Program-made: the position numbers and the translations under genes | The notes under the pieces: generated by a model | What the model was told of the DNA's origin: nothing | The model's database searches: none | Seen by the model: the letters and a program-made list of their open reading frames with translations, nothing else | Assembly (NCBI GenBank): GCA_016165875.1 | Contig: JABBOT010000005.1 | Span: 28,205,443-28,269,442, forward strand | Source: Acanthopleura granulata | Taxonomy: Eukaryota > Mollusca > Polyplacophora > Chitonida > Chitonidae | DNA: 64,000 bases | Reading direction: 5' to 3' | Part shown: positions 56,215 through 64,000 of the stretch, one piece after another | How the letters are laid out: each line of letters begins with the position of its first letter | How positions within the stretch are numbered: the first letter of the stretch is position 1

Positions 56215-57104
56215 GTTCCATGTTAACAACAGAGAACTTCTTTTCATGCCCCATACAACATCTTTTGGAAGCAGGACTCCAAGTGCTTTCCATCAGTCAA
56301 AGGCTTCACACAGAAATACTCCTTACAGCTTCTCACAGACTTGCTATGTTCAGTAATACTGATATGACTGCTCAGCCGAATTTCAGGGACAGTATCTGAA
56401 AATTTTGTTAAATTATACATACAGGTAAGTATATAAGTATTGGAAAATGTACGCAGTATTACCTGACACACACGCGGACAGTCAACAAATGTTCGATTGG
56501 GTATGGTCACACTGACATGTTCAATTACTGACAAGCAGTTGTTTCAGTTCTGTTGAAAACACCCATAAATGGTAAAAGAGCAATATATTTGAAATGTTCA
56601 GCACATTACACATTTTTTCTGATGGTCTGAATAAGTCATTCCAGAAACTGTAAAGTTCTTACAAACTTGTTATGGACCACATGAAAGAATGTGTAAATGG
56701 TGTAATTTCTGTTACAGGTGTAAATGTAAATTTTAGAGCAAATTTCACAAATGGACTCAGATGTATCAATCTGTATCTCATTTTAACTTCACATTTTCCA
56801 AAGTTCTGTTTCCATATCCATGTTTATATGTAATGATTTCTTTTCTTGTTGGTTGTGTATAAATAAAGGTTTAAGTTACAAAGTTCATTCATGTTATTTT
56901 GTTACTACACTCAATCATAAACTGTCTCCAAGCATCTGCTTTGACATTGGTATCAGAGCTGAATCAAATTCACAAGATTTCTTTATTCATTATTGGAGTA
57001 TATGCCATACCCCAGAATATTTCAATTATACAAAGGCAGCTAGCATTATGGTGAGAGGGAGTTGCAAAGAGCCCGGCACGAACTCATAACCATTCAGATG
57101 ATTG

Positions 57105-59700
57105 TACAGAGACATGGGTGTTCCAAAGTGTGTGTATTCTACTGAGACCTGGGTAGACTGTAAACGGTGGGTTGTAGCGTGTGTATTGTGCGGAGACCTG
57201 GGAGGGCCGCATGGTGTGTATTGTACTGAGACCTGTGGGGCCGCAGTGTGTGTATTATATTGAGACCTTGGTAGAATGTAAAAGGTAAGTTGTAGTGTGT
57301 GTATTGTACTGAAACCTGGGTGGATCGAAGTGTGTGTAGTATGCCGAGACCTGGGGGACCGCAGTGTGTGTATTGCACTGAGACCTAGGTGTGTCGAAAC
57401 ATATGTATTGTGCAGGAACCTGCTTGCCCACAGTGTGAGACCTGGGAGGGCCGCACTGTTTGCTTTCTACTCCTGGGTGGGCCACAGTGTGTGTATTGTG
57501 CAGAGACCTGGGTGTTCCCGAGTGTGTGTATTGTAGTGAGACCTGGGTGGGCCTCATTGTTTGTATTGCACTGAAAACTGTGTGGGTTGTAGTGTGTTTA
57601 TTGTGCATAGACCTGGGTGGGCCGCAGTGTGTGTATTGTACTGAGAGCCGGATAGAGTGTAAGGGGTGGGTTGTAGTGTGTTTATTGTGCATAGACCTGG
57701 GTGGGCCGCAGTGTGTGTATTGTACTGAAAGTTGCTTAGACTGTATAATTTGTATTGTATTTTGAGTATTATATAGAGAGGTGCGTGGGCTGTAGTGTGT
57801 GTATTGTACTGATACCTGGGTGGACTGTAAAAGGTGGGTTGTAGTGTGCATTGTGCTGAGACCTGAGTGTGTCGCTGGGTGTGTATTGTACTGACACTTG
57901 CGTGATTGCAGGGTATGTATTAAAGAGATGCCTGGGTGTTCTCAAGTGTGTGTGTATTGTACTGAGACCTGGGTAGGCCATAATGTGCATATTGTACTGA
58001 GAACTGAGTGAGCCACAGTGTATGTATTAAAGTGAAACCTCTGTGGGCCGCAGGGTGTGCATTATATTGATATCTGGGTAGGCTGCAAAAGGTGGGTTGT
58101 ACAGTGCATCGTACTGAGGACTGAGTGGGCCGCAGTGTTTACATTGTACAAAGAACAGGTTAGGCCACTGTGCTTGCATTGCAAGTCCTGGGTAGACTGT
58201 AAAAGGTGGATTGTAGTGGGTATTGTGCACAGGCCGAGATGGGTCGCAGGGTATGTATTGTACTGAAACCTGCATGGCAACAGGGTGTGTATTATACTAA
58301 GACCTGTGCGGGCCGAGGTGTGTGTACTGTGCAGAGGCCGAGGGGCCACGGGGTGTGTATTGTACTGAGACCTGGGTGGACCGCAGTTTGTGTATTGTAC
58401 TAGGAGCTGGGTAGAGTCTAAAAGGTGCGTTGTAGTGTGTATTCTGCAGAGACCTGATGGGTCGCAGGGTGTGTATTGTACTGAGGCCGGGGTGGTTCGC
58501 TGTGTGTGTAGTGTACTGAGACCAGGATGGGTCAAAGCATGTGTATTGTGCAGAAACATGGATGCCCACAGTGTGAGACCTGGGTGGGCCACAGTGTTTA
58601 CATTCTATTCAGTCCTGGATGGGCCACAGTGTGTGTATTGTGCAGAGACCTGGGTGTTTCCCAGTGTGTGTATTGCACTGAGATTTGTTGGGCTCCAGTG
58701 TGTGTATTGAGCTGAGACCTCACAGGCAGCACCGTGTCTATTGTATTGATACCTGGGTGGACTGCAAAAGGTGGGTTGTGGTGTGTATTGTGCAGGGAGT
58801 GTATTGCACTAAGAGCTGGATGGGCCGTAGTGTGTGTGTTTTACTGAGACTTGGGTAGACCGTAAAAGGTAAGTTGTAGAGTCTGTATTGTACATTGTAT
58901 TGTACTCAAATGTGTGTACTCAGTGTGTGTATTGCACTGAGACCTGGGTGTGCCACAGTGTGTTTTAGGTACTGAGACCTGGGTGGATTGTAGTGTGTGT
59001 ATTGTACAGAGACCTGGGTGGGCCGTAGTTTGTGTATTTGTACTGTTATTCCAAATATGGATATTCCAAAGTGTATGTATTGTACTCATACTTGGCTGGG
59101 CGGCCATGTGTGTATTCTACAGAGATCTGGGTGGACCTCAGTCTGTGTATTGTACTGAGACCTGGGTGGGCGGCAAGGTGGACCTTGGGGCCGAAGTGTC
59201 TGTATTGTACTGACAGTTGGTTAGACTCTATAAGGTGGACTGCAGTGTGTGTATTGTTCTGAAACCTGTGGGGTCCCATTGTGCGTAATGTACTGAGACC
59301 TCGGTGGGTAGCAGTGTGTGTATTGTTCTGAGTCCTGGGCAGACCGTAAAAGGTAGGTTGTAGTATGGGCCGAAGTGTGTATATTGTATTGAAACCTGAA
59401 TTGGCCACAGTGTGTCCGTTGTACTGAGACCTGCTTGGGCTGTGAAAGGTGGGTTGTGGTGTGTTTTGTACGGAGATCTAGATGGGTTTTAGAAGGTGGG
59501 TTATAGTGTGTGTATTATACTGAGTGGGCTGCGAAACGTAGGTTGCAGTGTATATATTGTACTGAGGACTGAGTGGGCTTTAGAAGCTGGGTAGTAGTGT
59601 GTGTATTTTATAGAGACCTGTGTGGGCAATAGAAGGTGGGTTGTAGTGTGTGAACTGTGGAGAGACCTGGGTGATGTATGAAATAGGAGTTGATAATGTG
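57105..59700. repeat. 35-bp minisatellite array, copy 2
   Basis: Same unit family as 19374-21655, with a different order and number of units. Some blocks (for example around 59030-59460) follow the other array closely, while others do not. This indicates local expansion and loss since the duplication. Confidence 0.9.
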
Positions 59701-60601
59701 TGATATGGGTTGCCTGTGACATTTTTACTGCGTTTGTATTGTATGGACATATGAATAGGCCATTTTGTTGCGTGTATTGTTACTGACTCTTTAATTCTTG
59801 TAGACTTGAAGAAGAAAAATGACTTTTTTGACCTGTTGTTACCATTTGGACAATAATTTTTAACAAGGCGTTTAAAAAACCCCACCAGCTCGCCTAGCAT
59901 AGCAATCACAAATGCCGTCAGAATAAAGAAACAAGCATAGTTTAATTTAACTGCTATTTAATTTCATACCCGTTATACCGTCCATAGAAGTATGTACATG
60001 TACACACTATAGATACACACTTATATTAGGTATACACTTAGATTAGGGAGGTGAAAACAAGCTTGAACTTCAATCCATGCATGAGAGTCCATTATACAGG
60101 AGCTGAAAAACAAGAGCTTAACCGGACACCGACACCACCTCTCCTTAATACAGAAAGCGTTAAAAGACCACACCACCTTTAGAAAAAGTACACATTGCCT
60201 ACGGACCATATTGTGTGGATTACAAGTATGGTAATGATAGTTTACAACATTTGTCTACCCTGAAGAAAATACAAATAAAGTTGAAGTTGGTTGAGGTGTG
60301 CTTTAAGGAAAATATTGAAAAAGCTGAAGTCTTTTGCTGAAACCCATAGTTTTTAACTGCTAAAAGTGCTGCTTGCTATATTTCTACGCTGAAGATGAAT
60401 ATCCACATTTTGCTTTAAGTGCATTTAATATGACAGTTATGGTATGCATACTTTATGTAAAGGTGGTCTGTTGTTTTAAATGTTGAACCCATTGATGACA
60501 AGAACCTAAGTTGCGGACCATGAAACTTAATGAAGAAGCGCATATTTACTGAACAATGATATGTTTGCTAGCATGAGGGGGGGGGGACGTGGATTTGAAT
60601 A

Positions 60602-60965
60602 TTATTTCTGTCATTAAGTATGTACGTATGCTTGAGTTTTACACACCAAAGTTTTTCAGCTATATGATGACAACTGTATGTGTACTGTGTCTGCTGATGG
60701 CAGGGCGAGTCTGTGCGGCCAAAGTTCTGTCGCCAATGGAAAATCATGCCAAAGACACCAGACATGACACCTGATCCAGTCACATTATACTGACACTGGG
60801 CCAACCAGTGCTGTTTTGGTACTGTAGTCTATGAGTGCTGATCACCAAGCCAGGCAGCAACAAGAACAATGTTTAAAATATTTGGTATGATCTGGCAAGT
60901 GATTCATCCAGGATGTCCCAATCTCAAGGAGGACGCTCTACTCACCAGGCGACTGAGGTGGTATA
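60602..60965 (-). mobile_element. SINE family 2 inside long repeat copy 2
   Basis: Counterpart of 22437-22795 at the same relative place. It was therefore present before the long repeat was duplicated. Confidence 0.75.
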
Positions 60966-61972
60966 ATTTGTGTTATTAAGGCATATATTGGATACATACT
61001 AAATGTGTGATGGCCAATACTGAAAGACTGAATAGGTATGGGCTAATATGACGCGCAACATTACAACTCTATGTGGTGACGCCAATGTACAGAATTACTT
61101 TGGATGCTTCTGGTCTGTTTGAAGACAGGATGCTAAGATTTAATATGAAATGCTAAAGACAACAGTATTATGTAAAAAAACATGAGAAATTTTATTGTTT
61201 GCAAATGTTGGGATACAGAAAAAGTGATGAAATATGAAATATACATACAGTAGATGATTAGTTACAATAAATAACATACACTGACGCCACAGGGGATTTA
61301 GACTATCTGTGAATAAACATGGTGCATATTACAGAGACGATTTAAAAGTGAGGTCTGACAGTGCTTATCAGACATGCAAGACTTGGTGTGCACATGATGA
61401 CTTCATGCCTCTGTTGACATCACAAACTGTTCTTCTGTTGTACTCAAGAGGTGAGTGGGATCTGAAAACAAGAAAGATAATGTTTAAAATTAAATACCAG
61501 GATGCAGATTATGTGGCATTAAATAAAACCCAAATAAACATGAATACATGTAGATAGAAGGTACACTCTACATCAATGATCGGAAATGGAGACATCGTGT
61601 TACTGAAGGTAATGAGCCAAATATTAACACTAACCTAGGAAATTTGTTCAAATGTCAGTTGTGCAGATCAAAATGTAGTACAGTTTTGAGCACAGTAAAG
61701 TGTATGAAGTTTGCTTCAATCAGAATGTTTTATTGGATTGTTTTTCAATGCCATTATGAAAACTGTTGTATAAATATCTGTGCGAGTCCCAGTCTGGTGA
61801 AGGACACTGCAGTACCCAGCGCAAAATACGGACTTTTGAAAATATTTTCTTGTGAAAGTTGACAGAGCTAGTTCCATATCTGAACTACATAGACACTGTA
61901 CAGCTCAGAGAGATTTTTATAGTAATTGTGACCTGAGATCTTGTTGATCCACCAACTAGCTTAGTAAAGTGC

Positions 61973-61999
61973 AAAAGCATAGAAACTCCGAAAAAAGAA
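61973..61999 (+). repeat. Left 27-bp inverted repeat of the Penelope-like element
   Basis: Perfect reverse complement of 63581-63607. 35 bases (61938-61972) lie between the target duplication and this arm. Confidence 0.9.
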
Positions 62000-62027
62000 T
62001 TTAAATTTAAATAATTTAAAATTCACA

Positions 62028-62873
62028 ATGGAAGATTTTCCGCTTTACACTGATGTGCACTTTCTGGACATTAAAATCTGTGCTGAAATGACAACCACCG
62101 TATACAGGAAATCAACTTCCACTGGACAGTACATTAATTTTGACAGCTTTGAACCTTGGAGAACCAAAACAGCTTGGACAAGAGCTCTTGTTTCCAGAGC
62201 TTACAAACTGTGTAGTAATCCCAGCCTATTCAAGAAAGAACTCCATTCGATCCAAACATTTCTTTCTTGGAACGGATACCCAAAATCGGTAGCTAGGGGT
62301 CTTATCGACAAATTTACCAAAATTGCGGTTCGACCAGCCAAAGAAAAGCCTAAAGACGACAGACCTAGGATATGGCTTAGCCTGCCCTACGTCGGGCAGT
62401 ACGGCGAACGTGTAGTCAGCCAGTACCTTCGAAAAATCAAACGGAACCTTCCTAAGCCAGTGTGTATAACTGTCCGATGGAAAACAACTAAAACACAGCA
62501 AATTGTCAACAACAAAGATCGCACTCCCCGCAATTTGAGAAGTAACATTGTTTACAAATTCTGTTGTCCCGGGTGTAATGCCGCTTATATAGGCAAAACA
62601 GAACGCTGCTTGGCAATCCGCATTGATGAACATGCAACTGGAAACAGTGAAATATATTCGCACACCCAGTCCTGTAAACAGTTCCATGATTACATGAACT
62701 TAATTGATTTGCCTAACAGATTACTTAATTTGCCCAACATATCACTTACCTCTGCTATTCTTCTTAACACTGAAGTAATTGATACAGCTGATAACTGGAA
62801 TGCCATTCGTAGAAACCACTCGGTGCTTAACAATGGTATAAAAGCCTCAAAAGAGCTTCATTTGTTTCGCTAA
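62028..62873 (+). CDS. Penelope-like protein, C-terminal RT part plus GIY-YIG endonuclease
   Basis: An uninterrupted frame of 281 codons. Residues about 10-90 match the end of a Penelope-type reverse transcriptase: HFLDIKI, TTTVYRKSTSTGQYINFDSF, KTAWTRALVSRAYKLCSN, FLSWNGYPKSVARGLI. Residues about 175-230 are a GIY-YIG nuclease: NIVYKFCCPGCNAAYIGKTE, with Tyr, the YIGKT motif, a Cys pair typical for Penelope, then Arg and the following IDEHA with His. The nuclease would nick target DNA. The catalytic RT core is missing (complete proteins of this class are usually two to three times longer), so the copy cannot move by itself. The ATG at 62028 is the first in frame but may only be internal to the original frame. 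Absence of stops argues for a young insertion. Confidence 0.85.
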   Translation: MEDFPLYTDVHFLDIKICAEMTTTVYRKSTSTGQYINFDSFEPWRTKTAWTRALVSRAYKLCSNPSLFKKELHSIQTFLSWNGYPKSVARGLIDKFTKIAVRPAKEKPKDDRPRIWLSLPYVGQYGERVVSQYLRKIKRNLPKPVCITVRWKTTKTQQIVNNKDRTPRNLRSNIVYKFCCPGCNAAYIGKTERCLAIRIDEHATGNSEIYSHTQSCKQFHDYMNLIDLPNRLLNLPNISLTSAILLNTEVIDTADNWNAIRRNHSVLNNGIKASKELHLFR

Positions 62874-62879
62874 TTAGTC

Positions 62880-63580
62880 CCATTCTACCCTGTTTTCCTA
62901 TGTTGTGTGTGCATTATTATTATTATTTTTTTTCCCCGTTTATTAACAGTATTATCACTAAGCTTCTGTACTGACACTTGTAAATTATCCTCTTTCACTT
63001 CCAGTGCTATCTCTGATCACTCTGATCCTTATTTCACACCTATCATAAGTCCAACAACAGTTTGTTCGAACCAGTGTCAAACACCTGGCGTTGTAAATAA
63101 CTATGTGTGTATATTGCTGTTCTCTCTGTGTAACTGTTAGATATCGCTCTAATCCATATCTCACACCAATCACTAAAACAACAACATTTTGTTTTAGTAG
63201 GGTCAAATGTCTGATGCTGTCATCACTATGTGTGTATTCTGCTGTTTTCTCTGAATGACCGCTACATATCGTCCTAATCCCTATTTCACACCTATCACTT
63301 AAACAATAGCATTTTCTTTGTATTAGGATCAAAGGCCTGGTGCTGTCATAACTACATCTGTTTATTGCTGTTTGCCTGAATGACCATAAGTGATCAATGT
63401 TTAATTTCCATTGGTTGAATCATTTGATCAATCATAGCAGTGTATTTTATTCAGCCTTCTATTGTCCGCATCTCTGTAAATGTATATATATGTGTGTTTG
63501 TTGATTGTACAAATTACTTCTCCTGAAGATGACAAGTAAAACTTAGTCGAAATATTGAGAACGTCAACCATGCGTTACAT
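62880..63580 (+). other. 3' region of the Penelope-like element
   Basis: Non-coding 3' part. Three diverged units with ATCCCTATTTCACACC(T/A)ATCAC-like words (about 63030, 63150 and 63270; for example ACAACAACATTTTGTTTTAG and ACAATAGCATTTTCTTTGTA) form a short tandem repeat of about 120 bases. Near the end, CTGAAGA...GAAA (63523-63552) resembles a hammerhead-ribozyme core. Confidence 0.55.
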
Positions 63581-63607
63581 TTCTTTTTTCGGAGTTTCTA
63601 TGCTTTT
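63581..63607 (+). repeat. Right 27-bp inverted repeat of the Penelope-like element
   Basis: TTCTTTTTTCGGAGTTTCTA + TGCTTTT, the perfect reverse complement of 61973-61999. Confidence 0.9.
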
Positions 63608-64000
63608 GTGACCTGAGAGTTTTGTGATATTGCTCTTTATACACGTAGTTAACAAATATAAGCCAGTTTTGACTAAACGAACGTCACAGATAAACAGAAA
63701 CATGCACCTAACACCAGAGCTGACAGTCTAATTGTAATACGTACTGCTGTAATGTGTGTTAAAGGATTAATGGCATTATGTACATTGTCACCCACAGAAG
63801 CAAATGGAGATGCAGAAAACTTATCACCCACCACAAGTGTGTTACATGCTCAGTATATTTTAGGACTGTGGTATAATTACTTTTGAAGATACTACAAATT
63901 TACAGGGATATGATGAAATTGATTACAAATATTGTACAGTACAGGTGGCATTATGATGTATGGTTCACATGACTACTGAGGACGGGTGCCTTTGAGTGAA

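Larger units (their letters stand above)
61938..63607 (+). mobile_element. Penelope-like element insertion
   Basis: The insertion breaks the long repeat at TTGTGACCTGAG, which stands at 61926-61937 and again at 63606-63617 as a target-site duplication of 10-12 bases. AAAAGCATAGAAACTCCG + AAAAAAGAA (61973-61999) is the perfect reverse complement of 63581-63607. The uninterrupted site is in copy 1 near 23746-23760. Size and partial coding content indicate a 5'-truncated copy with a piece of its own 3' end inverted at the left, as is seen in this class. Confidence 0.85.
55951..64000 (+). repeat. Long direct repeat, copy 2 (runs off the window)
   Basis: Starts GCAGGTTGATGACTCAATTA and follows copy 1 (18324 onward) throughout. 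It has more 21-bp units, a longer 35-bp array, an extra segment of about 110 bases near 59885-59995, and the Penelope insertion at 61938-63607. The repeat must extend beyond 64000. Confidence 0.85.

Noticed and set aside
57139..59408. Open frames up to 198 codons in the second array
   Set aside because: Same reason: products of the 35-bp repeat with no conserved start or composition.
62226..62687. 153-codon minus-strand frame
   Set aside because: It is the shadow of the Penelope-like coding frame on the other strand.
61973..63607. Inverted 27-bp ends read as a DNA transposon
   Set aside because: The encoded protein is a Penelope-type RT end plus GIY-YIG nuclease, and the left arm is set in from the target duplication, so a retroelement with an inverted end piece fits better.

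Overview
The window looks like a gene-poor stretch of a lophotrochozoan, most likely molluscan, nuclear genome. It is AT-rich, has short exons with GT-AG introns, and carries many copies of a tRNA-headed SINE whose tail reads like TACGGCGTAAAACACC...AATAAATAAAT. I recognise that SINE type from bivalve and gastropod genomes. Species cannot be named from the sequence. Most apparent open frames are by-products of tandem repeats or decayed transposons.

Region 1 (1-16.5 kb, + strand) is a multi-exon gene that enters from the left edge. In order it encodes a SET methyltransferase domain (exons 15-137 and 445-631), acidic linker exons (3013-3084, 5251-5308, 5780-5824 and its duplicate 6381-6425), a degenerate C2H2 finger (7655-7736), a large exon with two more fingers and a Crypton-like tyrosine recombinase (9248-10829), a small exon (12466-12531) and a basic C-terminal exon (16331-16473). 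The large exon carries a stop codon and three frameshifts, one caused by a 16-bp tandem duplication, so this copy is probably a decaying gene or element. A SET domain joined to a tyrosine recombinase is the most unusual architecture in the window.

Region 2 (16.5-28 kb) has a fold-back MITE, then the first copy (18324-about 24155) of a long direct repeat that includes a 21-bp and a 35-bp minisatellite, then a cluster of SINEs. One SINE has an internal 33-bp segment amplified about 14 times. Region 3 (28.3-32.1 kb) is a mosaic of inverted and tandem duplications plus a 39-bp minisatellite. Region 4 (32.4-34.6 kb, - strand) is a DIRS-like retrotransposon relic with gag, RT, RNase H and tyrosine-recombinase remnants.

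Region 5 (35-55 kb) has SINEs, a Tc1/mariner fragment, and two half-transposase relics of a Mutator-like type. The C-terminal half (38.2-39.2 kb) lies before the N-terminal half (46.7-47.6 kb). It also has two pairs of short, nearly identical direct repeats and a Ty3/gypsy relic that has lost its integrase core (51.5-52.5 kb).

Region 6 (55.95-64.0 kb) is the second copy of the long repeat in the same orientation, running off the window. It is interrupted at 61938-63607 by a Penelope-like element with a GIY-YIG endonuclease, 27-bp perfect inverted repeats and a target-site duplication. The other copy of the repeat provides the empty site.

No intact host gene, rRNA gene, functional tRNA gene or CRISPR array was recognised. 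Exon boundaries come from splice consensus and reading frame only.
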